Source of the DNA: Streptomyces sp. Isolate_45 | GTDB taxonomy: Bacteria > Actinomycetota > Actinomycetes > Streptomycetales > Streptomycetaceae | Direction of reading: 5' to 3' | Assembly (NCBI RefSeq): GCF_024721315.2 | Contig: NZ_JANFAK020000093.1 | Span: 1-34,335, forward strand | DNA length: 34,335 bases | Shown: in pieces, positions 7,871 through 17,806 of the stretch | Position numbering within the stretch: position 1 is the stretch's first letter | How the letters are laid out: every line of letters starts with the position of its first letter | The notes under the pieces: generated by a model | The model's database searches: none | The model's input: only the letters and a program-made list of their open reading frames with translations | Told to the model about the DNA's origin: nothing | Translations under genes and position numbers: made by a program

Positions 7871-10800
7871 CGGGATGCCTCCATGAACAGGGCGGACTCG
7901 GCGTCGACGTCGCGCAGGGACCACAGGGTCTCCCACGCCTCGACGTCCTCCATGGCGTCGTTGTAGGGCTTGAGCAGCGAGGGGACGTTGCGGCCGCGCT
8001 TCGGTTCGTAGTAGAGGCCGCCGTGGACCTCCGCCTCCGCGTACCACCAGTCGACGAACTCGTCGAAGGCGGCGGCCACGTGGGCGACCTCCTTGGCCGC
8101 CGTCCTCTCCGGCGAGACCCTCTTCACCCGTTCGAGGATCTCGGGGCGGATCCTCTTCCTCAGTTCGTCGACGAAGAGGTCGATGTTCCCCGCGGCGTCG
8201 TCGGCCCGGGCGGCGGGGATGAGGATGCGGGCCAGGGCGACGACCACCGCGTGCAGGCCGCGGTCACGGGCGCGGGCCGAGAAGGGCGTCACCGAGGTGG
8301 ACTCGACCTCGCGGTAGAGGGCGGAGTGGAAGTGCTGGAAGTTCTCGTAGTGGGAACGGTCGCGGGAGCGGCCCGCGTTGAGCATCACGGCCACCAGGCC
8401 GGGGTGTGCGCGGCCGACGCGGCTGGTGGCCTGGATGTACTCGGCGGTGGTCTGCGGCTGGCCCATGACGGCCATCAGCCCGAGGCGGTCCACGTCGACG
8501 CCGACGGCGATCATGTTGGTGGCCAGGAGCACGTCCACCACGTCGCCGCCGGGGAGCCGGCGCTCGATCTGTTTGAGGCGGGTCGGGATGTCGCTGGCGT
8601 CGACCCGGCTGGTCAGCTCGGAGTGGTTGGCGACGACGCGGGCTCCGCAGCCGTCACGATCGGCCAGGTGCTCCAGGTGGTCCACGACGTCGTCGTGGAC
8701 CTGAAGTTCGGCGGCGGACAGCAGGCGCAGGCTGTTGAAGTAGCCGACGAGCGTCCAGTACGCGTCGCGCACCTCCTCGGTGGTGTCGGTGCGCATCGCC
8801 TGGTGGAGCAGGGTGGCGTAGGTGCGGATCAGCAGGGTGGACTGGCTGGTGCCGGGGGCGAGCAGTCCCACGTAGCGGCGGGACGCCTTGTCGCGCGCGG
8901 GGGTCTCCACGGCGAACCAGGAGTCGCGGGAGTCCAGGCCGGCGGGCGGGAACTGTCGTACGTCGCGGGCGAACAGGGCCTTGCCCTGTTCGGCGGCGCG
9001 GCGGATGGTCGCGGTCGAGGCGATCACCTTGGGCCGGTCGGCGAGCAGGTCGACGGCCGTCTCGTACAGCCCGGTCAGCGTGCCCAACGGGCCCGAGATG
9101 AGGTGCAGTTCGTCCTGGACGATCAGTTCCGGGGGCGGGGTGCCGTCCTCGCGGTCACGGTTGAAGAGGGCTGCGGTCCGGGCGCGCCACGGCATCGAGG
9201 CGAACTTGTCGACGGTGGCGATCACGAGGGTGGGCCGGGCGTGGTAGACGGTCTCGTCGACGAGGTGCACGGGCAGCCCGTCGGCGAACGCGCAGCCCGT
9301 GCCGGGGCAGCGCACGTCCATCCGGACGGCCTCCCGGTCGACGGCGTAGTTGTGGGCGTCGAGGGCGGTCCCGCACCAGGGGCAGGCGTGCAGTTGGACC
9401 GGGTTCTCCTTCTGGAGCACCTTCCCGGAGCGGGCCGCCCCGAGCTGCGCGGAGGTGACCTCAAGGGTGTTCGGGGTGGCGGAGCGGCCCACCCACATGC
9501 CGACGGAGATCTCCTCGTGGCCCAGTTCCCCGGGGTCCTCGCGGCGCATCCGCTCCATGGCGCAGATCAGGATCGCGGCGCGCTCGAACTGTTGGAGGGT
9601 GAGGAGCCGCAGCGTGTACCGCATCAGTACGGTGACGCCCGCGCCGGCCGCGCCGAGGCGCATCCGGCGCAGGAAGGTGGTGAGTGCGATCAGGCCCAGG
9701 TACGCCTCGGTCTTGCCGCCGCCGGTGGGGAACCACAGCAGGTCCGACACGCCCCGGTCGGGGTGGTTCGGGTCGTCCACCCCGGCCAGGCACAGCAGGA
9801 CGAAGGCGATCTGGAACGGGCGCCAGCGCGCCGAGGTCAGGTCCGGTTCGCCGACCCGACCCTCCTTGACCCACGCGCTCCGGGCCCGCTGGGTCGCCAT
9901 CGCCCGGTTCGCCAGCCGGAACGCCCGCATCAGGTCGGGTTTGTCGCGCAGCAGCGCGATGCCCTCCCGGAGCCGTTCCAGGGCCAGCCCGCAGGACGTG
10001 ACCTGGGCGGACGCGGCCTCCTCGTACGAGGTTCCGGTCAGCGCCGCGGCTTCGGCGCGCTTGCGCGCGATCCACCTCTCGTACCCCGCCGCCAGCCCTT
10101 CCAGAGCGGCGAGCACCTCGCCGTCGGGGGCCTCGGCGAGGCCCAGCATGGTGAGGGCCCGGTCGTCGATGTCCGGGTTGGAGTCGGTGAGCAGCACCTC
10201 GTGCGCGGGGACGAACTCGGTGCGGACCTCGGCCACCCCCGCGCGCTCCACGTCGGTGACGCCGACCGGGGGCGGGGTCCAGTCCCACACCGCCGCACAG
10301 CCGTGGCCGGTGGCGAAGGTGGGCGCGTGCCGGTGCAGCAACCGGCTGGTCTCCAGCTCCGGGTCGACGGCGGACAGGGTGACGGGACGTTCCACGAACG
10401 CGCTCGACCCGTTGGCGGCGCGGACCGTCAGCCCGGTCTGGAACAGGGCGAAGGCGTCCTGGAGTTCCCGCTCGCCGACCTTCTGGATGTTGACCAGGGT
10501 GACGGTGACGGTCACGGTGCCGGTGTGCCGCGCCGGGCGGCGCACGTGCACTTCGAGCCGGGCCGTCCCGTCCATCAGGTCGCGCGACGCCCCGCGGCCC
10601 GGGTAGGTCACGTCGACGGGGGTGTCGGGCAGGTCCAGTTCCACCCGGCGCCAGCGTTCGCGCTGGTCGGAGGTGGTGCGGGCCTCGCTGCGGCGGGCCG
10701 ATACGGTACGGCCCTCGGCGTCCTGCGGCTCGTACGCGGCGGCGCGGGCCGAGACGACGATCTCCCGGCACACGGCGAGGTCGACCGCGAAGGTCAATCC

Positions 10801-11130
10801 CACCGTGGACGGACGCCGGTCACCCGCGTTGGGCCGCTCGACGGCCGGCGCGGACTCGTCGAGGTGGTCCGCCCCGGTGACGGGCTCCTCGTCCAGGCCC
10901 TCCTCCTCGGCGGCGTCCTCCTGGAGGCGCAGGCCGGCCGCGGCGTCCGCCGGCCGGGGGAAGAGCACGCCCATGGGGTAGCGGGTGATCGGGGCGTCGT
11001 GCTCCAGCACCTCGGCGCGGTCCTCGGCGCGGTCGTGGGCTTCGGGGCCCAGCAGCTCCCTGCGGAGCCGGGCCACGAGGTCCTCGCGGACCTCGTAGTG
11101 CGCGGCGTGCCGCCCTGCGTGGATGGTCAT
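7867..11130 (-). CDS. drmA: DrmA-like SF2 helicase
   Basis: A 1087-aa helicase-like ATPase matching the DrmA type. Visible motifs: Walker A PTGGGKT (468-474), a four-Cys cluster (583, 586, 608, 613) between motifs I and II, a DELH box (673-676) within IVQDELHLISGPLG, STAT (705-708), ATNMIAVGVDVD (870-881) and the arginine-finger motif QATSRVGR (900-907). The DELH box followed by LISGPLGTL is the hallmark that separates DrmA from ordinary DEAH helicases. The N-terminal 430 residues have no motif I recognise and may be the substrate-binding part. DrmA and DrmB together form the DISARM core that engages invading phage DNA. The start lies 2 nt after the UvrD-like stop with AGGAGGAG ahead of it, so translation is probably coupled. 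Confidence 0.87.
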   Translation of the reverse strand: MTIHAGRHAAHYEVREDLVARLRRELLGPEAHDRAEDRAEVLEHDAPITRYPMGVLFPRPADAAAGLRLQEDAAEEEGLDEEPVTGADHLDESAPAVERPNAGDRRPSTVGLTFAVDLAVCREIVVSARAAAYEPQDAEGRTVSARRSEARTTSDQRERWRRVELDLPDTPVDVTYPGRGASRDLMDGTARLEVHVRRPARHTGTVTVTVTLVNIQKVGERELQDAFALFQTGLTVRAANGSSAFVERPVTLSAVDPELETSRLLHRHAPTFATGHGCAAVWDWTPPPVGVTDVERAGVAEVRTEFVPAHEVLLTDSNPDIDDRALTMLGLAEAPDGEVLAALEGLAAGYERWIARKRAEAAALTGTSYEEAASAQVTSCGLALERLREGIALLRDKPDLMRAFRLANRAMATQRARSAWVKEGRVGEPDLTSARWRPFQIAFVLLCLAGVDDPNHPDRGVSDLLWFPTGGGKTEAYLGLIALTTFLRRMRLGAAGAGVTVLMRYTLRLLTLQQFERAAILICAMERMRREDPGELGHEEISVGMWVGRSATPNTLEVTSAQLGAARSGKVLQKENPVQLHACPWCGTALDAHNYAVDREAVRMDVRCPGTGCAFADGLPVHLVDETVYHARPTLVIATVDKFASMPWRARTAALFNRDREDGTPPPELIVQDELHLISGPLGTLTGLYETAVDLLADRPKVIASTATIRRAAEQGKALFARDVRQFPPAGLDSRDSWFAVETPARDKASRRYVGLLAPGTSQSTLLIRTYATLLHQAMRTDTTEEVRDAYWTLVGYFNSLRLLSAAELQVHDDVVDHLEHLADRDGCGARVVANHSELTSRVDASDIPTRLKQIERRLPGGDVVDVLLATNMIAVGVDVDRLGLMAVMGQPQTTAEYIQATSRVGRAHPGLVAVMLNAGRSRDRSHYENFQHFHSALYREVESTSVTPFSARARDRGLHAVVVALARILIPAARADDAAGNIDLFVDELRKRIRPEILERVKRVSPERTAAKEVAHVAAAFDEFVDWWYAEAEVHGGLYYEPKRGRNVPSLLKPYNDAMEDVEAWETLWSLRDVDAESALFMEASR

Positions 11131-11132
11131 CG

Positions 11133-13043
11133 CTACTCCTCCTGGGCTCCGGCGGGACGCCGGAACCGTCCGATTCCACTGATGCGCGGGGCGATCCACA
11201 CCCCGTGGGTGCCCAGGCCCGCGTTGGCCCCGGCGGCGGTGCTGCCCGCGACCGACTCCAGGCAGTCGATCCGCAGGCCGCAGATCTCCGCGGGCCAGCG
11301 GATCTCCCAGGTCGTGCCGACCTTCAGCGTCGAGTACAGGTCGCTCCTGAAGGCCTCGGAGGCGTCCCCGATCTCCCGTCCGTCGTGCAGCAGCGCGTAC
11401 CGGGGGCTCTGCCAGGGGCCCATGGGGAGGTCGTCGCGCAGTCGGAACGTGACCGCGTCCCCCGGCCGTACCCGCTCCAGCAGGTACCTCTGGGCGTCGG
11501 CGGCGTCGTTCGGGGCGTCGGCGGGTTCCACGGCGGACACGTCCGCCGCCCGTACCTCGACGCCGTCGCGCCGCCACTTGTGGTGCTGGTTCGGGACTCC
11601 CCGGTACCAGCGGCCGGTCGGCTTGTGCTTGAGGACCGTCACCGTCTCCGGCGGGGCGACCCGGTACAGGTCCTCCCGGGCCCTGGTCATCGCCACGTAG
11701 AGGGCGCGCGTCTCGGCGGGGACGTCGAGGTCGATGGTGCGGCGGCGCAGGTCGGCCACGGTCGGCGGGGTGAGCAGCACCACCCGGTCGAACTCCAGGC
11801 CCTTGGACCGGTGCACCGTGGACACGACGAGCCGGGCCGGTTCCGGGTCGGCGAGCTCGTCGGGGAAGCGGCGCTCCACCACCAGCCCGCGCAGCCGCGC
11901 CACGTCGAGCGTGCCCCGGCCGGTGCCGCGCGCCGCGACGCGCAGGGCCCGCCAGACCCGGTCCGGGTCGGTGCCCTCGGGCAGCGGCATCCCGCCCAGC
12001 AACTCGCGCAGCCGCGTCTCGGTGAGGGTGGCGGCCGCAGTGCGGCGCAGCAGTTCGGCGGCCCAGTACGGCACCGGCCGGTCCTGGAGCGAGCGGCGCA
12101 GGGCGTGCGGTACGCCTCGGGTGTGCAGGGACTCCGAGACGACCAGCGCCTGCCGGTTGTCGCGGGTCAGGATCGCGCAGGTGCCGGGGTAGGACCTCAG
12201 CGTGTCCAGGGTGAACGAATCGTCGAGCGGGCCCAGGTCGGGGAGGTCGAGTAGCAGCGCGCGCAGCTCGCCGTGGAGCCGTTCGGCAGCCGCGTCGGCG
12301 CCCTCGGGGGCACTGCCGATGCCCTGCAGCGCGTGGCCGAGCGGGAGCGCGGTGCGGGCTTCGGGGGTGACGGCCCGGAAGTTTCGCGTCAGCCGCAGCT
12401 CCACCAGGTCCTCGGCGTACGAGGCGCGCACCCAGCGGAGGAAGAGGTCGGCGCGGTCGGCGTACTCCTCGGGGTCCTCGATCTGGAAGTCGTAGATCGC
12501 CTGGGCGCCATCGCCGACAAGGGTGAACCCGCAGGATTCCTGGAGGCGGTCCAGGAGCGACTCCACCATCTCCCGGCGCGCTCCGACCAGGTCCTGCACC
12601 TCGTCGACGATCACGTGGGCGGGCGGGCCGGACTCCAGGGCGTCCAGGGCGCCCTTCTCGATCGCGTCGGTGGCCGCCCTGATCCGCTCGTCGAAGGAGA
12701 GCGCCGACCACTCGCCGTCCGGGTGTGCCTGCACCAGCAGGGAGTACGCCCAGGAGTCGAAGGTCTGCACCCGCACCCGCCGGGCGTGCTCGCCGTGGCG
12801 GGCGATCCGGTCCCGCAGCTCGCGGACGGCCGCCCGGGAGAAGCTGAGGACCAGCAGGTCGGAGGCTTCGAGGGCCTCGTCCGGGTCGGTGTGCCCCACG
12901 AGTGCGTCCATGCGGCGCACCAGCGTGTGGGTCTTGCCGGCGCCCGCCCCCGCGGTGACGAGGAGGCGGGTGTCCCAGGGCTGCTCCACGACGGCCCGCT
13001 GCTCGGGGGTGAGGAGCGGACCTTCCTCGGGAGAGAAGGTCAC
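11133..13043 (-). CDS. UvrD/Rep-type SF1 helicase with unassigned C-terminal extension
   Basis: A 636-aa SF1A helicase. Q-motif LTPEQRAVVEQ (11-21), Walker A AGAGAGKT (31-38), LSFSRAA, DEVQD box (147-151), VGDGAQAIYDFQ, RNFR (220-223), STVHRSKGLEFD (408-419) and motif VI YVAMTRARED (449-458) are all intact, so an active 3'-5' DNA translocase is expected. The last 175 or so residues after motif VI do not match a nuclease I can recognise. They include KPTGRWYRG, GDAVTFRLRDD and a final IAPRISGIGRFRRP, and could be a small-domain fold for DNA or partner binding. GTG at 13043 overlaps the upstream gene's TGA in a GTGA junction and has GGAG upstream. Embedded in the helicase operon, it probably cooperates with the flanking ATPases in defence rather than in repair. 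Confidence 0.88.
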   Translation of the reverse strand: MTFSPEEGPLLTPEQRAVVEQPWDTRLLVTAGAGAGKTHTLVRRMDALVGHTDPDEALEASDLLVLSFSRAAVRELRDRIARHGEHARRVRVQTFDSWAYSLLVQAHPDGEWSALSFDERIRAATDAIEKGALDALESGPPAHVIVDEVQDLVGARREMVESLLDRLQESCGFTLVGDGAQAIYDFQIEDPEEYADRADLFLRWVRASYAEDLVELRLTRNFRAVTPEARTALPLGHALQGIGSAPEGADAAAERLHGELRALLLDLPDLGPLDDSFTLDTLRSYPGTCAILTRDNRQALVVSESLHTRGVPHALRRSLQDRPVPYWAAELLRRTAAATLTETRLRELLGGMPLPEGTDPDRVWRALRVAARGTGRGTLDVARLRGLVVERRFPDELADPEPARLVVSTVHRSKGLEFDRVVLLTPPTVADLRRRTIDLDVPAETRALYVAMTRAREDLYRVAPPETVTVLKHKPTGRWYRGVPNQHHKWRRDGVEVRAADVSAVEPADAPNDAADAQRYLLERVRPGDAVTFRLRDDLPMGPWQSPRYALLHDGREIGDASEAFRSDLYSTLKVGTTWEIRWPAEICGLRIDCLESVAGSTAAGANAGLGTHGVWIAPRISGIGRFRRPAGAQEE

Positions 13044-16000
13044 TTCTTGCTCCACAGGTGCTCGAACTTGGTGAAGGCGAGGGTGGTGTCGAAGTTCCGG
13101 ATGTTGTCGCGGACGTTGAGGATCAGGCAGGTGTCCTTGCCGCCGTTGCGGGGACCGCGCAGGCCCCGTCCGATCATCTGCTGGTAGACGTTCGGGCTGT
13201 AGACGGGTCGGGCGACGACCACCGCGCGGGTGGCGGGGGCGTCGAATCCCTGGGTGAGGACGCCGTAGTTGGTGAGCACCCGCACGCTGCCGTCGCGGAA
13301 CTCGCGGACGCGGGCCCGGCGGTCGTTGTCGGAGGTGGTGGAGTCCACGGAGGACGCGGAGATCCCCTGGTCCTTGAGCCGGGCCGCGAGGTACTTGGCG
13401 TGTTCCACCGAGGTGGCGAACACCAGCACCGGCCAGTCCGCGGGCATGGCCGCGATCTCGGAGACGATGCGGCGGCTGCGGTCGTGGTCGTCGGCCAGGC
13501 GCTGTTCGGCGGCCTTGGACAGCAGGCTGAACTGTTCGGTGCTCTGCCGCTCCTCCCGGCTCAACTCGATGGTGCCGCCGGTCAGTTCCCGGTGCTCGAC
13601 CTGGGCCAGCACGCCCAGCTCCTGGAGGTGCCGGTAGGGGTCCCCGGAGGGGAAGACGCCCTCGTCCAGCCGGCGCGCGCCGAACCGGTTGACCAGGCGG
13701 CCGGTCTCCTCCTCGTTGTGGCCGCGGAACGGGGTGGCGGTGAGGCCGAGCAGGTGTCGCTCGGTCCTGTGCTGGGTCAGGCCGAGCAGCGTCAGGATCT
13801 CGGTGTAGCGCGGGCCGGTCGCCACGTGGGCCTCGTCGACGACGACCAGCGCCGCGTCCCTCAGCCAGCCGTACCGGTCGTTGTCCAGGCACGACTGGAG
13901 TTTGGCGTCGGTGGCCACGACGAGCTGGGGCCCGTCGGTGACCGGGGCCGCCTCGTTGGAGGTCCACAGCCGGTTGATCGTCAGTCGGGTGCGCGCGCCG
14001 GCCTTGCTCCAGACGAACTGCCAGCTCTGCACGGCCTGCTCGCACAGTTCCTCGGTCTGCGCGATCCACAGGATGGGGCCCTTGAGTTCGCCGGCCTGCT
14101 TCACCCAGCGGATGACGGCCTCGGCGGTGACGCGCGTCTTGCCGGCGCCGGTGGGCAGCGACAGCATGGCGCGCTGCGGTGCCAGCCGGTCCAGCATCTC
14201 GAAGATGTTGAGGGCGAGCCGTTCCTGGTAGTCGTGCAGGCGCGGGAAGTCGCGGGGGCCCTCCACCATGAGGCTCTGGTCGAGGGTCGGTGCCCGGTGG
14301 CCGGCGAAGGGCGCCGGCAGGCCGAGGTCGGCGACGAAGGAGACGGCCGCCGAGCCGCCGGTGTAGGACGACGGGGCGGTCGGGAAGCGCTCCAGGATGT
14401 CGCGGGCGTGGGTCTTGAGCACGGTGTCGCCGTGCGCGTTGAACGCCAACTGCGCCGTCCGGCGCCCCGTGGGTTCCCGCCCGCCCAGTTCCTGGGTCTC
14501 GGCCTCCATCAGCCCGGCGGGCAGCCGGTCCCGCAGGGCCTCCGCACCGATCAGCAGCTCCAGTTTGGCCGTCACGTCCGAGGCCTCGCGGATCGCCTTG
14601 AACGCGGACCGCACCTTCTCGTCCTGCTCCTGGCGGACCTGCGCCTCCAGCACCGCACGACACCCGGCCTCGCCCAGCCGCAGGCCGATCTCACGGTCGA
14701 CGGCCCGGAGCGCACCGAGCCGGTCCAGCGAGTCCAGAACCTTGATCACGTTGCCTTGGCGGGCGCTCTCCAGGGACCTCGGGCGGGCGCCGTTCGGGGT
14801 GCGGACGACCTCTTCCAGGGTGGAGCACCGCAGCAGGGAGTACGTACCGACGGAGGCTCCCATCCGCTGGCGCAGCGTCGGGAACTCCTCGGACAGCGGG
14901 ACCGCGGCCACGCTCGACTCGTGGCGGGTCTCGCGGCTGACGACGTCGTCGTGGCGGAGCATGCCCCACTGCTCGACCATGAGGTCGGCGGAGCCCCCGT
15001 CCGGCATCAGCAGCGCCGGGACCCGCTCGGCCCGCAGCGAGCGGTACTCCTCCGGGTTCGCGGCGACGGCGATCTCGCCGTCCTCCCGGGTGTCCCAGGC
15101 GTCACCGACGCGGCAGCGGGTCAGCGATCCCTCGGGGAAATCGATCTCCAGGCGGGTCAGCAGGGCGTAGGTGGACCCGACGAACGCGTCGTCCTCGCTG
15201 GCCTGGAGCTTGCCCAGGAGCTGCTCCCACTGCTCGGAACGGACCTTCTCCACGCTGTCCGCGAGGCGCAGCTTCCGGGCCTTCTCGACGCTGAGCGAGG
15301 TGACCGGGAGCACGTCGCGGTAGGCGGCAAGCTGCGGCCCCACGGCCTCCTTCAGCGGCTTGACGCCCTGCGAGGTCTCGACCCTGCCGTGCCGGGACAG
15401 CATCCAGCGGATCGGGGACGGGGCCTGCTGCCGGGTGGCGACCTGCGCGCCGATCTGCAGCGTCCAGTTCTCGATCACCCCGTCGTCCGGCAGCACGCGC
15501 AGGAACGCCGCGCGGGCCTCGTCGGAGAGCCGGGTGAGGAGGTGCAGGGGGCCGCCGACGGCCGTCCCCTCGATCTTGGTGCGGGCCAGGGTCGGACGGC
15601 TCGCCCGGTTGTCGAGCTTGCGGCAGTACGCCGCGTGCATGGCCTCCCGGTACTCCTCGAACCAGTCCTCTCCCTCCGGGCGGTGGCCGGCGCTCGGGCG
15701 TTCCCGCAGGCCCACCTCGCGGAAGAAGCCGGTGTCGTCGGAGTGGAAGGCCATGTCCACCGCGATCGCGGGGTCGCTCTGCGCGGTGACGACGGCGCCG
15801 GGCAGCATGCAGTCGCGCATCGTGTGGAACCGGCCGTCGGCGGTGCGCACCATGAGGGTGCGCGTCGCGTCGGGCACCCGGCTGATCACCTCGTGTCCCA
15901 CGGCGAGGGTGCCCGCCTGGTGGAAGAGGTCCCAGAAGCGCTGCCATTCCCGCGGGCCGTAGGAGCCCAGTCCCTGGTCCAGGACGCTCAGGAAGCGGCC

Positions 16001-17806
16001 CCGGACGTCGGCCTCCTGGATGCCGAGGACGGTCAGCGCGGAGGACAGCGACGGGTCCTCGGACAGCGCGCGGTCCACGTAGACCAGCGACTCCGGCAGG
16101 CCGTCCTCCTCGGTGCGGCGGAACACCTTGCCGCGTACGGGGGCGACGAGGCCCTCCTCCTCGGTGAGCACGATCCGGGCCGTGCACGCCAACGGGGCGC
16201 AGGCGGCCTTCGATTCGACCATGTCGGCGACGATCCGGATCGCGGTCTCCGACGCCGCCGCCGTACCGTCGGACACGAGGGCCTCCAGCCATTCGCGCAC
16301 CGTGGCGCGCGGCTGTCCGGTCGCGGCGAGAACGTGCTGGATCTTGCCCGATCGCAGGTCGGTCGCTTCGACCGAGGGGTGCACCCAGTTACGGGGACGG
16401 CCGGCGTAGGAGTGCCAATTGCGCAGCCAACGGTTCTGCGAGGTGTTGTCCGGTCCCAGGTCGGGGTGGATGCTCAACTCGCCGGGCGTGCGCAGCACTC
16501 CGTCCTGGTCCGGCAGGGACGGGTTGACGGCGGCGGCGGCCCAGATCTGCTCGGTGAGCAACCGGTCGGCCCAGCTGATCACCTCGGCGCCCTTGGCGCG
16601 TCCCGGCAGCAGCGGGAGGTACGCGCCGGGGTCCTCGGCGGGGGCCAGCTCCGGCAGGGACGCGATCACGAGCCGGGCCGCGACCTGGATCATCTCGGTG
16701 TTGAAGGGCGAGGAGTCCAGCAGGTTCTGCCGGTCCTCGTTGGTCTTCCACGCGCCGTTGAGGATGCCGCTGAGGGTCATCTCGTACTTGGTCGGGAAGA
16801 AGGACCAGAACCGCCCGCGGCCACGGGCGTCGGCGGCGCTGAGCAGTCCGGTGCGCTCGTCCCGGCGGTACTCGGGCACCGCCCAGGCCACGTCGATGGA
16901 GAGGCGGTCGTGCAGTTCGCCGGCGTCGCGGCGGGCGGCGGCGGTCGGTTCGTGGGTCCGGGTGAAGACCCGCCACTTGGAGTCGACGGGCGGCTTGCCG
17001 GTGCGCTCCTCGTGGATCGCGCGTCGGCTCCCGTCCTGTTCGCCCCTGAGGGTCCGGCGGGCGATCGGGCGGGGTCGACGGTCCTCCAGGGTGACCTGGC
17101 CGACGTGCGGGGAGAACAGGTGGAACCCTGCCGGGAACTCCTCCCGGACCTCGTGGCTCGCCTTGGCCTGGTGGCCGTGTATGTCCTTGCCGAGGCGGTC
17201 GGCCGCACCGTCCAGAAGCGGCATCCGGACCACCGTCGTCGCCCATCCCAGGAGTTCGTCCAACACCTGGTCGTGGAGGCGTTCGGCGTCCATGTCGAGC
17301 TCGCGGGCCATGCGCAGCACGGGCGCCTCGAACCCCTCGCCCAACCGCTCTCGGACTCCTGGCACGTTGTGGATCTGCGCGTACGACCAGGCCCGGTCGA
17401 AGCCGAAGCTGCCGGTGCGGCTGAAGAACTCGGGGGTGTCCGTGACCACCAGGACCGACTTGACGCCCACGCCGAACCGGCCGATCTGACCGCCGCGCTT
17501 GCGGGACATGCTCATGCGCAGGATGGTCTCCGCGCCCTCGGCGGTCACCGGGTTTCCCTGGTTGGCGCAGTAGAGGTGCCTGTCGGTGAGGACCACGTGG
17601 ATCCGGCCGCCGGGCTCGTCACGGATCTCGTCGGCGGCGTTCTGGACCAACTCGAACAGCTGGCGGTCGCCGTAACCGCCCTGGGTGATGCGGCGCTCGC
17701 CGTTGGCGTGCTCGGGGATCAGGCCCGGGTCGACGCGGTAGGTCTCCAGAACGCGAAGGGACTGTTCGGTGACGGTGCGGATCACGGGGGACTGCGAATC
17801 GGCCAC
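13040..17806 (-). CDS. Sacsin-like GHKL ATPase fused to SF2 DEAH helicase
   Basis: A 1588-aa two-ended protein. The N-terminal ~200 residues look like a sacsin/HSP90-type ATP-binding domain: N-box LFELVQNAADEI (50-61), CANQGNPVT (80-88) and glycine loop GRFGVGVKS (109-117). A roughly 1000-residue middle has no motif I recognise. The C-terminal 400 residues form an SF2 helicase with LHDYQ (1190-1194), Walker A PTGAGKT (1218-1224), DEAH (1324-1327), LTATPFRG and QMIGRGLRG (1543-1551). It is the first gene of the leftward operon and overlaps the UvrD-like gene by 4 nt. GTG 17806 is the most likely start, directly before conserved sequence, but its Shine-Dalgarno is weak and GTG 17818 is possible. 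The combination suggests an ATP-driven switch controlling a DNA or RNA translocase; the exact activity is unknown. Confidence 0.82.
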   Translation of the reverse strand: MADSQSPVIRTVTEQSLRVLETYRVDPGLIPEHANGERRITQGGYGDRQLFELVQNAADEIRDEPGGRIHVVLTDRHLYCANQGNPVTAEGAETILRMSMSRKRGGQIGRFGVGVKSVLVVTDTPEFFSRTGSFGFDRAWSYAQIHNVPGVRERLGEGFEAPVLRMARELDMDAERLHDQVLDELLGWATTVVRMPLLDGAADRLGKDIHGHQAKASHEVREEFPAGFHLFSPHVGQVTLEDRRPRPIARRTLRGEQDGSRRAIHEERTGKPPVDSKWRVFTRTHEPTAAARRDAGELHDRLSIDVAWAVPEYRRDERTGLLSAADARGRGRFWSFFPTKYEMTLSGILNGAWKTNEDRQNLLDSSPFNTEMIQVAARLVIASLPELAPAEDPGAYLPLLPGRAKGAEVISWADRLLTEQIWAAAAVNPSLPDQDGVLRTPGELSIHPDLGPDNTSQNRWLRNWHSYAGRPRNWVHPSVEATDLRSGKIQHVLAATGQPRATVREWLEALVSDGTAAASETAIRIVADMVESKAACAPLACTARIVLTEEEGLVAPVRGKVFRRTEEDGLPESLVYVDRALSEDPSLSSALTVLGIQEADVRGRFLSVLDQGLGSYGPREWQRFWDLFHQAGTLAVGHEVISRVPDATRTLMVRTADGRFHTMRDCMLPGAVVTAQSDPAIAVDMAFHSDDTGFFREVGLRERPSAGHRPEGEDWFEEYREAMHAAYCRKLDNRASRPTLARTKIEGTAVGGPLHLLTRLSDEARAAFLRVLPDDGVIENWTLQIGAQVATRQQAPSPIRWMLSRHGRVETSQGVKPLKEAVGPQLAAYRDVLPVTSLSVEKARKLRLADSVEKVRSEQWEQLLGKLQASEDDAFVGSTYALLTRLEIDFPEGSLTRCRVGDAWDTREDGEIAVAANPEEYRSLRAERVPALLMPDGGSADLMVEQWGMLRHDDVVSRETRHESSVAAVPLSEEFPTLRQRMGASVGTYSLLRCSTLEEVVRTPNGARPRSLESARQGNVIKVLDSLDRLGALRAVDREIGLRLGEAGCRAVLEAQVRQEQDEKVRSAFKAIREASDVTAKLELLIGAEALRDRLPAGLMEAETQELGGREPTGRRTAQLAFNAHGDTVLKTHARDILERFPTAPSSYTGGSAAVSFVADLGLPAPFAGHRAPTLDQSLMVEGPRDFPRLHDYQERLALNIFEMLDRLAPQRAMLSLPTGAGKTRVTAEAVIRWVKQAGELKGPILWIAQTEELCEQAVQSWQFVWSKAGARTRLTINRLWTSNEAAPVTDGPQLVVATDAKLQSCLDNDRYGWLRDAALVVVDEAHVATGPRYTEILTLLGLTQHRTERHLLGLTATPFRGHNEEETGRLVNRFGARRLDEGVFPSGDPYRHLQELGVLAQVEHRELTGGTIELSREERQSTEQFSLLSKAAEQRLADDHDRSRRIVSEIAAMPADWPVLVFATSVEHAKYLAARLKDQGISASSVDSTTSDNDRRARVREFRDGSVRVLTNYGVLTQGFDAPATRAVVVARPVYSPNVYQQMIGRGLRGPRNGGKDTCLILNVRDNIRNFDTTLAFTKFEHLWSKK

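Noticed and set aside
8023..11700. A 1225-codon open frame on the plus strand, antisense to the DrmA-like gene
   Set aside because: Same artefact: repetitive Gly/Asp/Val/His composition, no start signal and no motif; the opposite strand encodes an intact DrmA-like helicase.
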